From: Peromyscus leucopus
Lineage: Eukaryota; Chordata; Mammalia; Rodentia; Cricetidae
Assembly (NCBI RefSeq): GCF_004664715.2
Contig: NC_051079.1
Span: forward strand, 54,502,503 to 54,566,502
DNA: 64,000 nt
Reading direction: 5' to 3'
Made by a program: the position numbers and the translations under genes. The notes below the pieces were generated by a model that saw nothing but the letters and a program-made list of their open reading frames with translations, made no database searches and was not told the DNA's origin. Shown piece by piece: positions 35,111-45,400 of this stretch (its first letter is position 1; each line of letters opens with the position of its first letter).

Positions 35111-35639
35111 CATAGAAGAGGGGGGGAAAGTGCTTGCTGTTTTCCCTTTTTCTTTTCTTTCTTTTTTTTTTTTTTAAAATGCCATTTTCTCAGGCAGTTG
35201 GAAGAACTGAAGGTGTGCCTAAGGGTCTTGGAATATCTCCCAAGGAGCACACCTACCAGGGAGTAGCTCTTCAGTCCTGGAGGGCCAGAAGGAAGGGCAC
35301 CCCACACACACACACACACACACTTCTGAATTTCTGAACTTGGGTTGGGGTCTTGATCTCACTGGGGAATTCCAAAGGTTAACCCCAAAGACGGGAGGAG
35401 AAATAACCACAGAGCCTTTGGTCAGCAGTGCAAACCAGGAACCACCACCATACAGACTATTCTATAGTCTCAAGTACAACCTTCAGTTGAGGCTGAGAAG
35501 TAAGGCCACAACATGCCAAAGAAACTGTACAGAAACCACCCCTTGCCAAAGGTAGGAATGATGCAGACATCACACCTTCAAATGCAAACCCCTTAAGCTC
35601 AGACTATTTCAGCAGTGTCTAGCTTGGAGTGAGTTTTGT
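35111..35639. other. No gene seen; small CA repeat
   Basis: A T-rich run at 35150-35175 and (CA)10-11 at 35302-35323. No coding motif. Confidence 0.5.
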
Positions 35640-35965
35640 TTGGGATGTAAAAATATCCCATATGTGTTTGAACACCTGGTCCCCAGCTGCCAGTGCTGTT
35701 TGGGGGATGTTATAGAACCTTTAGGGGGTAAGGCCTAACTAGAAGCAGGCCACGGGGAGGGGCAGGAATTGAGGTTTATACCCCAATCCCACCCACTTTA
35801 TCTCTTCTACTTTAGAAATGAGCAGCCTCTTACTCCTACCACAGCAACTAAAAGCTGCGCCTGAGCCCTGCGTTCACTACCTTGATAGCAAGCCACAAGT
35901 CAAAATAAACCGCACCTTGCTTAAATTGTATTTAAGTGGGTTACAGTGGGGACTGTAGTCAATAG
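35640..35965 (+). mobile_element. LTR-like repeat (MaLR style)
   Basis: TTTGGGATGTAAAAATATCC, GTTTGAACACCTGGTCCCCA, GTTATAGAACCTTTAGGGGG, then CAAGTCAAAATAAACCGCAC near the end. A recognised rodent layout, diverged. Confidence 0.55.
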
Positions 35966-36258
35966 AAATCATCCTAGAGAAACCCACCATTGACAGCTCC
36001 GACCCGAGGTCCGCTTCATAAACTACATCAGAGAGCTTCCCTGGTTTCTAAACTCCAAGCCCAGCCTCCCACCTAAAACCACCTTGCCAAACTAATCAAA
36101 AAAGAAAAACAAAGTTGCCTCAATATTTCAGCATCTGGGTTCCTAGTTGAGTGCCCCTCACTTGGCAATATTCTGATGAACCAACCATCTTGCTCTTCCA
36201 GATATCGAAGCCGATTTTTCTGTGGATCCTCTGACTACAGCCACCTAAGAGAAAGTGA

Positions 36259-36321
<63 letters not shown>

Positions 36322-36640
36322 CTTCCTGTCCCCTAGAATGTCTAGCACATGATAGACATGAATCCTGGACTGGAGAAAAATAAGACACAAATACTAAATG
36401 AGGTTTTACTGAGGCAAAAATGCCTGCCATTGACCATCCACACCCATGATTACAAATAGGTTAAAGCTCTAAACACAGGGAAACATGGATGAAGGATCTT
36501 CAATGGCTGCAATGGCTTCAATGCAGAGTCTTGAGTTCTTCTCATATAAGAAGTTTAGTGATATGGGTGATGTTTTTTCTCCTCAACCTCTCAAGTAAAT
36601 TACCCATAGAAATTTTTCCTGATAAAGTGGTAATATAAAG
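35966..36640. other. No gene seen; contains a GA repeat
   Basis: Unique except for (GA)27-28 at 36264-36319. Confidence 0.5.
36264..36319. repeat. (GA)n microsatellite
   Basis: Pure GA dinucleotides. Confidence 0.97.
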
Positions 36641-38839
36641 AATTGAACGTCACTGATAATCCCACAGGCTCAAGGTTCTCTATGGGGCAGGACTGGCAAG
36701 GGCCAGGCTCTGGAAGGCCCTTTCCTAGCCCTCCGGTAGACTACCCTGTCTTCTGTGTGGGAAGAAGCCTGCTGCGATCGTCCGCTCTGAGGACGGTGCA
36801 GCTTTCCAATAGTCATCACCAGATGTGGGAGGGGCGACAGGAGTAAGACATTCCACATGCAGGGGAGCAGGGCCAGCCTCTCACCAGCCATAGTGGCAAA
36901 ACACAAGTCTCGAGTGGGCGACCAGGAAGGGGTTTTGTCTGCCCTAGTGAAACTGCTCTCCACTCTGTTTCAGGAGGAAATGAAGCAGAGTGTGAGGAAG
37001 AATGCCTGCTTGGGCGGCAGCCACAACAGACTCAATGGAAGGAAGCCTTAGGGGAAAGAAGTAGTCTTCATGGGAACACTGAGTGGCCATTAAGCATAAA
37101 GAAAATGGCTTTAAATGAAGCCAATAGTCCAATGATGGAACATTATTCCAGCATGGACACATTTCTAATAAAAACCATCACATTTTTACCTCTGCTTCTA
37201 AAACATGAACTGAATCAATGCCTTCCTTAGCATTAGCACACCTAATTTGCGTCCTAGTTTTCCCTTCCCTACCATTCTACTCAAAAGAAATCATATTTGT
37301 TTGCATGATAACTAGCTGTGACTTGCATTTGCATTCTCCAGGTAATCTTTCCCATGTCTCCTAACTACCCCTGGACATAGGGAGTTTCTTCTGGGCATCT
37401 TTACCTTTTTTGGTTCCATTTTTTTAACTAGAGGAGTACTTACTCCATCAGTAGAAAAGACCTTCAAGGAAGATTCCTTGTGTTCTCCCAAAGACACAAA
37501 AGAGCTAAAGCCAAAGTTTAGGCATGCCTGAAGGATCCGGTGGCCAATGATAGCCACTAAGTAATTTACAAGTGTGATGTAATCTGTTCTCAGGTTGCAT
37601 ACCACCCATGACCACGGCACCAATGTTTTGACTAAGAACTCTGCACATGTGTGGCACTCTGAAGGCCTGGGCATCTCCTAGTAGAGAGTTTGAGATTTAA
37701 TCAAAACCTGGAGACCTTGAATTCCTCAGCAAGCAAAAGGAGAACCTGGTCAATGGCTACAGCATTCCTACTTTATCATTCCAGGACAGTGTCCACCAGG
37801 GTGTATGCTGTGAGCTCTGTGAAGCAGGAGACCCGCCCACTCACTCTTACTTCTTCCTGGGTTCAGAAACACATGAAGGGATTTAAAGCCTATCATAGCG
37901 ATTCAATTTTCTTGACTTCAGTCCTGTGATTAAACTAGGGCACCCTGACCAAGAGAGTTGGGAGCTACTTTCTCAGACCCAGGGACGATTTAGAACTGCT
38001 GCTCTCCCCCGAGGGGCTGACCAGCTGCTGTGTTATCGACAAAATGACATGTTTGAATATGCTGAAATGCATCCCTGGAGATGAGGGAGGAAGAGCCAGG
38101 GGAGGAGCAAAGAAAGACTATTCCCCAATCTAAGAAAATACACTTAAAGAGATTCAAACAAAAGCAATGAGCAGCTGTGACTGTGAAGCCACTGGAGAGA
38201 AGCACAAAGATGCTCCTGCCGCACATGCACCTGGAAGATGTCCTTTGACAAATAGAGAGCTTCAGGGGGTTCACGATTATTCAGATAAGGAAATCACAGT
38301 TCAAGCCAAAGCTTTACATTACATATTCCAGGCAGCTCTGCACCTGCCTCCACATCAAAAAACACTCTTTGCAAAGAGAGGGTTCTCTGATTTTCTCACC
38401 CTTTTGTGGTCCCTTCCTTGTTTGCTATTAAGATACAAGTACTGATAACTGCTTCAGCAGCTAGAGACATACTAAAAAAAATGGCATGGGCCATAATATA
38501 AAAGGCACATGTCAAATAAGGGAGACACATTAAAACTGGAAACTAGTTAACCCTAAAAACGACAAGCAAATATTTTGCTATCTTCTGGACAATACTGTAG
38601 ATGGCATCTCTAGTTTTCTGCATCACTATATTGATTCAAAAATCACATAGCTATCAAAATTGGAGGTTTCAAAGCTAATTCCAAGATATAAACAGGGAAG
38701 ACAAGGTACAAACCATAGGATATTGTGGCTTTGAAAATGAGTATTGTATAAAAAGCAAGTATAACAAGAACAAAAGCCAGAGTTTTTGTACTACACTTTG
38801 TTTTTACAATTTTATTCTAGGATTTTTGCAGAAATGGAG
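36641..38839. other. Longest unique GC-mixed interval on the left half
   Basis: No repeat recognised. It contains one splice-bounded frame ending at 37051 (listed separately) and a 120-residue minus frame at 37312-37674 without family motif. CpGs near 36770-36840 (GCGATCGTCCGCTC) are unusual for this window. Confidence 0.4.
36974..37051 (+). other. Candidate 3'-terminal coding exon, unverified
   Basis: A good acceptor (CCACTCTGTTTCAG) ends at 36973. In phase 0 the next 26 codons start EEMKQSVRKN, end LNGRKP and stop with TAG at 37051. The same frame is open upstream from 36857. I do not recognise the peptide. Acceptor-plus-short-frame combinations also occur by chance, so this is only a candidate. 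Confidence 0.15.
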
Positions 38840-39080
38840 ATATAGATCCCAGGGGGCTGACTGATGAGCTAAGCTGCCTGGGTCCAGTCAAGGCTCTTCC
38901 ACTGACTGACTGACTGATTGTCAGTCTATTGTTTCACTTCTGCAAAGTTGTCCCCCACCCACCTGCCCGATATGTGACACAGAATAAAAACAGTTGTGCC
39001 CTGTAATGCTCAAACGGGGTTATTCATGTAAATGATTTAGCTCAGTATCTGGCACACGCTAAGTCAATGAGTGTAGCCAA
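38840..39080 (+). mobile_element. MIR SINE
   Basis: TGAGCTAAGCTGCCTGGGTC, CTTCCACTGACTGACTGAC, then TTATTCATGTAAATGATTTA and GCTCAGTATCTGGCACACGC follow the full MIR order. The CTGA motif is expanded to (CTGA)n. Confidence 0.65.
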
Positions 39081-39690
39081 TGATATTGAAAGAAAGATGA
39101 AGTGACACTATTCTGTGTGAAATGAGCCATTCAAATCCAAGATTTTTCTAAGAAAAGGAAAGGGGACTAATTTGGAGAGCTCTCTTGCTACCTAAATAAT
39201 GGTACAGTCTTCTTTGAATGTGGCTTCAATTAGTGAGGAATGCAAGTTGCAAACTCCAACTCTAGATTGTAAAGTATACTCGATACATCAAAAAATTAAA
39301 AATGGAATTATAGAAACTATGAAAAAGCTTACCTTAAGCCAAAGAAAGGAAGAAATGGCAGAAAGGAGAAATAAAGGACAGAGATAAATAAGTTAAAAGT
39401 AACAGAACAGTCTATTTTAATTGTTATATGACTAAATGCCAATGGTCTAAATATGCCAATTAAAAGACAGTAACTATCAAAGTGGATTTAAAAAAAAAAA
39501 AAAAAAAGGTTCAATGACCTGAAAAGGTCCACTTTAGGTGGCTCCCACTTTTGAGAAGCCCACACCCATGTCTTAACTGTGTATTATCCTATTCCTAAGT
39601 ACCTCTCTCTCCCTTAACAACTATTCTTAAATCTATAATACAATACAGTCTTTTAATAAACTCTAACTTTGGTTCCAAAAAAAAAAAAAA

Positions 39691-40016
39691 AGATGCTGGG
39701 AAGATGGCTATGTCGGTAGAACACTCACTACATAAGTGTGAAGCCCCGAGTTGGGTCCCCAACAAAACACCTATGTAAAAAAGCCAAGCAAGATGGGCAG
39801 GCAGGCTTGTAACCCCAGCACCGGGAAGGCTGCGATCAAAGGATCACGGGCACTTGCTGGTACCAGTCTAATTGAATCAGTGCGCTCCAGTTTTAGTAAG
39901 AGACTGTCTTTAAAAAATAACTACAATAAGGTGGAAAGCAATTGAGAAAGACACCCAATGTCAACCTCTGGCCTCCACATGTGCGTGTGCACATGCACAC
40001 ACATACACACATACAC
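39691..40016 (+). mobile_element. B3 SINE, near full length
   Basis: GATGCTGGGAAGATGGCTAT head, AAGCCAAGCAAGATGGGCAG, TTGTAACCCCAGCACCGGGA, AGAGACTGTCTTTAAAAAAT, GCAATTGAGAAAGACACCC, GACCTCTGG-type tail with CA-rich end. It follows an A run at 39678-39691 that may be the tail of another copy. Confidence 0.8.
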
Positions 40017-40283
40017 TAAAGTCTACTTTAACAAGGACTAGAAATGTTAAAGCTAAAACAAAGAGATCTACCACAATTACACTGCTCAAGAGATGGCTGG
40101 AATAGCTAAATTAACTTCAGACAAAGCTGGCTTCAAAGCTAGGAAAGTTGTCAGGGACAAAGTGGAGCATTATATGATAATAAAAATCATAGTTCTCCAA
40201 CAAGACATAAACAATCTTTATGTTGAACAGAATTTGCCTGCACAATATAATACAAAAATTCAGCCTAGTAGATAGCTGTTGGG

Positions 40284-40424
40284 CATTATGGTGCACACCT
40301 GTAATCCCAGCATGCAGGAAGGTAAGGGAGGAGGATCTTGAGTTTGAGGCCAGCCTGCGCTACATAGTGAGTTCCAGGTTAGCCTGGGCTACATAGCAAG
40401 ACCCTGTCTCAAAAACTAAATAAA
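40284..40424 (+). mobile_element. B1-like 7SL SINE (possibly proto-B1)
   Basis: GCATTATGGTGCACACCTGT, AATCCCAGCATGCAGGAAGG, GAGGCCAGCCTGCGCTACAT, TAGCAAGACCCTGTCTCAAA. The GACCCTGTCTC end resembles old B1 or B4 right arms more than young B1. Confidence 0.75.
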
Positions 40425-40812
40425 AAGTAGGTATACCAGAAGACATGGATGAACCCACTCTTACAGTGGGAAACATCAATAGTATTCACACTACTAAATG
40501 AACGTAACCATCAGAGAATGAGTAAAGATGCAGAGAAATTAAACTGCACTTTCAATCAACTGGATCCAATTGATATTACAGAAAGTTTTATCTATCAACA
40601 GGGGATGCAATGCTCTTAAACTCAGAAGGAACATTCACCAAGCTACTGAGCTAGGCCACTTTCTGAACTATAAAACATACCTTAATGAAGTTAAAAGTCA
40701 GAAATCATATGTCTGCCCACAGACTGTAGAGTTACTATAATGATCAAGAACAGAAATGTAGCTGGAAGACTCCAAAATATTTGAAGACAAGAGTCTGAAT
40801 TCTGAATAATAT

Positions 40813-40890
40813 ATGGCACAGGGCTGAGATGTAGCTCAGTGGTAGATTGCCTGTCTAGCATGTGTAAGGCTCTGGGTCTGATCCCCAGTA
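40813..40890 (+). mobile_element. ID-type SINE
   Basis: GGGCTGAGATGTAGCTCAGT with GTGGTAGATTGCCTGTC and GGGTCTGATCCCCAGTAC: tRNA-derived head with both promoter boxes, no long tail. Confidence 0.8.
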
Positions 40891-41282
40891 CTACACACGT
40901 GGAAATTATAATATGTGGGTTGAAATATAAGTCCCAAAAGAGTGTTTCATATTTTTCAACAAACTGAAAATACAATTATAAAATTATAGGCTACAGTGGC
41001 GCCATGCATACATTCAATGCATATGTTGTAAGGAAGAACAAAAATCAGCAGTTTCCTTCTTCCAAAACTAGCAGAGGAAATACAAGTCAGAGCAGAAATT
41101 AATGAAGTTGGATAGCATAAACCAGTACTCAAAAAGATGAACATAAAAACCTGAGTTTTTAATAATCAATTTTGAAATCAATAAACCTCTCTTGAGGTAA
41201 CTTAAGATATAAATTGCTGATATCAGAAATGAATGAGTAGATATCACTACTGATCCTATCAACATTAAAAAGAAAATAAAGG

Positions 41283-41378
41283 ACTAGAATTGTAACTCAA
41301 AAGCAGAGCACTCAATTTGGATGTGTGAGGCCCTGCTGGATTCAATCTCCAGCACTACAAAGAGAGAAAAAAAAAAAG
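41283..41378 (+). mobile_element. ID-type SINE, decayed
   Basis: TAGAATTGTAACTCAAAAGC, GAGCACTCAATTTGGATGTG, GGATTCAATCTCCAGCACTA, then an A-rich tail. The head is mutated. Confidence 0.6.
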
Positions 41379-41700
41379 GGTGAATAAAGGAATGAACAAG
41401 TCTATACCTACAAATTTGATGACCTAAGAGAAATAGACCAGTTCCTTGAAGAACACAATCTAGAGAGATCCATAAATGTAAAAGATATGTCCCTTATCAA
41501 TTAAATAAGTAGAATCAATAATTAATAGGCCCTTTAAAGCAGAAAGTACCCATACCCACTGGTGAATTCTTCCAAAAATTTAAGGGAAAAAATGACACCA
41601 ATTTTTCATAATTCCTTCAGTAAATAGAAGCAAAGGGACTCCTTATGAACTCAAAGTGGGAAACCATCATTACCTAATACCCAGACAGCCAAAGACATGG

Positions 41701-42191
41701 CAAGACAGGGAAAATAGAAGTATTTTGTATGAACAAAACATTGGCAGCAGAACAATCAAGCAGGAATCAAACAACATGAAACAGCCAACCACAAGTACAG
41801 AACAACAGACCACCTGAAAGAAGGTGAGGATGAGCCCTGGGGATGCAAATCCAGAGAAAGTAGCACTGAGTGGCAGGTCTGGCCATGGGAAGTAGCAATG
41901 TTTGCCAAGAAGCACAAGAAAACCATCACCCATACAAGAAAGCAGGATAAGTAGGAATGTCAGCAATGTCCATTGATTACATGCTGTATAAGAAGGTCAG
42001 AACTAAACACTGAAGAACTTCAGCCTTCTGAGCAACACCCTGTGCATAGGATATCCCAGAGACCTAGAACCATTGGCCTCAACTCCAGAGAAAGCTGACA
42101 GATGGCCGCAGGGTCACAAAACACCACACTAATAAGAGTACAAAAATAATTGCTCAAATAAAATCAACAGGCTGTGGAGAGAAAAAAAAAA
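41701..42191. other. No gene seen; provirus target region
   Basis: Anonymous A-rich sequence in which the provirus inserted at GAAGAA. The interrupted sequence resumes at 45401. Confidence 0.45.
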
Positions 42192-42197
42192 GAAGAA

Positions 42198-42492
42198 TGT
42201 GGGATCCCACAGAGGCTTCCTAGTGAGAACTTACTCAGGGTCAGAATTTCTGGGCTTGCTTTACCCAGCAGAGCTGCATAAGGAGATGATTTGGCCACAG
42301 GCGTGTTTACCAGGTGTTTGGAAGGATCTACACTTGGCTGCACAGTGTGCTTTGATCTTGTAAAGGGGAGGTCTTTTGCCTCTCCCCTTGACACATTATA
42401 AAAAGCCCTTTTCAATAAAGGGCAAGGCTGGTGGGTATTGACCCAGGCCCTCCCGAAGCTATCCCGTGTTTCTGTCTGTCTTCTCATTGGCT

Positions 42493-42561
<69 letters not shown>

Positions 42562-42666
42562 TCTCTCTCCCTCTTTCTCTCTCTCATTTTTTAGTTCCTC
42601 TCTCCTCCACCTAAGAACCCTTCAAAAGGTGGGAACAGGTCATAGCTGGACTCCCACAGTCCACCA
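42198..42666 (+). repeat. 5' LTR of the class II provirus
   Basis: From TGTGGGATCCCACAGAGGC to the CAGTCCACCA end. TATA-like ACATTATAAAAAGCCC and poly(A) signal TTTTCAATAAAGGGC are both visible. It is longer than the 3' LTR because it holds an expanded (CT)n at 42496-42585 and about 27 bases near 42290-42325 that the other LTR lacks. Confidence 0.85.
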
Positions 42667-42669
42667 CGA

Positions 42670-42689
42670 TGGTACCCTGAACATGGGAC
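42670..42689 (+). other. Primer-binding site, Lys-tRNA-like
   Basis: TGGTACCCTGAACATGGGAC starts three bases after the LTR end. It resembles the complement of the tRNA-Lys 3' end, with small insertions and substitutions. This placement fits class II retroelements. Confidence 0.6.
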
Positions 42690-45027
42690 CTAGGTACAGA
42701 GGACAAAGAGAAAGAACGCTGCAGAGCAGGGGCATGCCCAGTAATTAATCAAAGGCGGTGATGATATTCTAACCTTTGGGAATAAAATTGTAAATATAAA
42801 GCAAAGTAGTTAAAGTTGGACTGCAGCAAGTATTTTCTCTCCATTTAAAGTTGTAAAAAAAAAGTTTTGGTGAAGGTTTAACTTAGAGTAGTTTTTCCCC
42901 AAACACGGACAGGACCTGGGATGCAGAAACAGCATCCAGGATGGAATAGACACTGCTAACCTGGCCATCCAAGAACAAAAAGCTGCTTCAGAGACTGCCA
43001 GCTTCAGAAACCCCCACCACAAGCAGTAGCAGCTAGGCATTGGCAGCTGAGACAGGTGGGTTATCAAGTTCACAGGCAGCAGATTACGAGAGCCAACACA
43101 AACAGCAGGGTTCTGCACGCTTTCTGCCGTGGCTGAGCTGTGGTGAGGAGAATGCAGTCAGCTAGCCGGAGGACATGGCTTGAGGCTACATGCAACCTTG
43201 ACAAGCTGAGATGCCTTGATGCGAGAGGGGTGAATGGCAGGCAGCGGTGGTGGCTTGGAGTGTAGCAGAAACTTCAGACCCCAGGGGCCAGAGCAGGTCT
43301 GTTGCCTGGAGCCAGAGTTCCTGGTGGCCAGAGGCCAGCAACGATGCTGTGGGAGAGAGGCTAACAGTGAGCAGCAGTGAAGAGCAGAAGCCCTGTGGAG
43401 AGACTGCTGCCTCAGGCAGGCCAGATGAGCAACTGAGACATGCCCCTGCATGGAAAGGCAGGTATGAGAACTGCTGAGGTAAGGCAGAGCTGTACTCCAC
43501 ACTGAACGGTGGAGATGAGACGTGCTGGAAGCCAGGAGCAGCCGAAGCTCCCAGCGGCAGGATGATGGAATTGCACTGGGGGCGGCATTGGGCTGTGCAC
43601 GCAGGGCAGCAGGCAGAGAAGGACTCCCAGAGGAGCAGGTAATGGAGCTGGTATGAAGCAGCCACCACTGGTCTCAGCTGGATTTCCTCCCAGACCAGTG
43701 CTGCTGAATGAGAACCATAGCTCATAGCAATGGAGCAGCATTCAGCCATGCAGTGTGAGAATCAAGAGAGCCCCCTGGGCCTCAGGACACAGTTGTCCTG
43801 GGCAGATAGGCAGTTACAGGAGGCGTAGACAAACCGGGACTGTGGAAGCTGAGTGGAGCCAGCAACCAAAGCTGCACAGTTTGTTTGCTGGTGGTTCATC
43901 CTGGCTGTACAAAGAGGTCTTCCTCAGCCAGCTAACAGCTTTTGCCCTAAAGCAGTTTTCACCTAGGGGAAAGCTAACTGAAAGTGCCTCTGTAGCTGAG
44001 AGCGAGGCTTCAGAGATGCTTGTTTGAATTGGGTTGCAGGCAAGGGAACTGCAAAATTTTTTGGTTATGGGACTCCTCATATTTTCGGAGCTGTTTGCTT
44101 CAAACTCATTACGACTTAGACTGCTATACAGGGACTTCAGGGCAGCTGACAAGCCAGGCCCTAATTTCAAGTGCTCAGAGGAACTTTAAGACTGGTACTG
44201 GAACTGTCTTTTTGAACTTTTCAGACTTAAGAAATGGGATGGACAGGAGTGATTCAATTGCAAGGGACAATTTTGGCTTTATTTATACATATAGACTCTA
44301 TCAATTGTGATGACTTATGAATTGTTTTGTGTATGCATATATGTTTTATTAACTGTGGTGATTTATGAACTATTTTGTATAAAAAAAATGAACTGTCTGT
44401 TTTGTGTACAAATGGAGAAATTTGTTTTTTCTACCCAGGCTCAAGATGTAGCTTTAAAAAAAATTATAAAGAAAAGGTGAAGTTAATATTCCTCAGTCCA
44501 AAAAAAATATTTCCTTGTCCTTTGAGTTGATTAATGTTAACTTGTGTTAACGTACCCTATGTTTTGTTACTAAAAAATGCAAAAAGTTATATTAAGAAAT
44601 TGCATTTGGATATTTGCTAAAGTTTGTAAAGTGTAAGTAGTTCTATTGAGAGTTTGCTTTTAGATGTAAGTTTGTGAGAATTGTAATTGTGTATAGTAAT
44701 ATTCATTCTAGAATTATGTTAACCTGTTAATGTTAATGGTGATGCTAAGGAGTCTTTAGATTTGATGTGGCTGCATCAGGAGTTTATTGATTTAAAAAAG
44801 GGCTTGGTACAGCTAAGACTGCTATAGACATCTTAGACCCATTCAAAAAGGCCATTCTATCTTTACCATCCTCTACTCCTTTACTGGGAGGTGTGGTAGC
44901 CACAGGGAGCAGGAGCATTGCTGTAGTAATTCCAGCTATTCCAGCTACTTGCAAGCTCTTAGTGGAAAATCTGATTCAGAGCTGCATGAAGTTAAGCTTT
45001 GTACCCTCATTTGAGATTTATATTATT

Positions 45028-45038
45028 AAGAAGGGGGA
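45028..45038 (+). other. Polypurine tract
   Basis: AAGAAGGGGGA, two bases before the 3' LTR: the plus-strand priming site. Confidence 0.75.
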
Positions 45039-45040
45039 CC

Positions 45041-45394
45041 TGCAGGATCCCACAGAGGCTTCCTAGTGAGAACTTACTCAGGGTCAAAGAATCTGGGATT
45101 GCTTTACCCAGCAGGGCTGCATAAGGAGATGATTTAGGTCTACACTTGGCTGTACAGTGTGCTTTGATCTTACAAGTGGAGGTCCTTTGCCTCTCCCCTT
45201 GGCAAATTGTAAAAGTCCTTTTCAATAAAGGACAAGGCTGGTGGGTATTGGCTCAGGCCCTCCCAAAGCTATCCTGTGTTTCTGTCTTTCTTCTCATTGG
45301 CTAGATCTATCACTTCTTAATTCCTCTCTCCTCTACCTAAAAACCCTTCAAAAGGTGGGAGCAGGTCAGAGCTGGACTTACACAGTCTCCCACA
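45041..45394 (+). repeat. 3' LTR of the class II provirus
   Basis: 354 bp from TGCAGGATCCCACAGAGGC to CAGTCTCCCACA. It shares CTTACTCAGGGTCA, TTTACCCAGCAG, TTTTCAATAAAG and CTTCTCATTGGCTAG with the 5' LTR. It lacks the CT expansion and probably keeps the ancestral length. Confidence 0.87.
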
Positions 45395-45400
45395 GAAGAA

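Larger units (their letters stand above)
39300..41700 (+). mobile_element. Old LINE-1 ORF2, split by four SINEs
   Basis: Pieces run in ORF2 order on plus. 39420-39490: endonuclease start (NGLNMPIKRQ-like). 40093-40275: open frame with LTSDKAGFKARK and VEHYMIIK, the endonuclease core. 40440-40810 and 40910-41280: desert and pre-RT, with GAGCAGAAATTAATGAAG and AATCAATAAACCTCT. 41390-41700: pre-RT/RT with CAAATTTGATGACCTAAGAG and CACTGGTGAATTCTTCC. Stops and indels throughout. Insertions at 39691 (B3), 40284 (B1-like), 40813 and 41283 (ID) give the relative ages. Confidence 0.75.
42198..45394 (+). mobile_element. Class II (ERVK-type) non-autonomous provirus
   Basis: A 3197-bp element with both LTRs, flanked by the 6-bp duplication GAAGAA (42192-42197 and 45395-45400). 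A Lys-tRNA-like primer-binding site follows the 5' LTR and a polypurine tract precedes the 3' LTR. The 2.3-kb interior has no frame resembling gag, pro or pol. Near its 3' end (about 44810-44990) a hydrophobic stretch (LLGGVVATGS-like) could be a remnant of an env membrane anchor, which I cannot prove. Total length and LTR size (~350 bp) recall the mys elements of cricetids; that identity is inference. Old copy: the LTRs differ by several percent plus indels. Confidence 0.85.

Noticed and set aside
37312..37674. 120-residue minus frame as a gene
   Set aside because: No recognised motif, no splice or promoter evidence, and length is within chance for unique DNA.
38901..38925. CTGA tandem units as a CRISPR-like or satellite array
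   Set aside because: Only a few 4-base units inside a MIR; no spacers.
43186..43749. 187-residue open frame on minus inside the provirus
   Set aside because: It runs antisense through the GC-rich 5' interior of a non-coding provirus, overlaps two other open frames, and shows no domain. GC-rich DNA poor in stops explains it.
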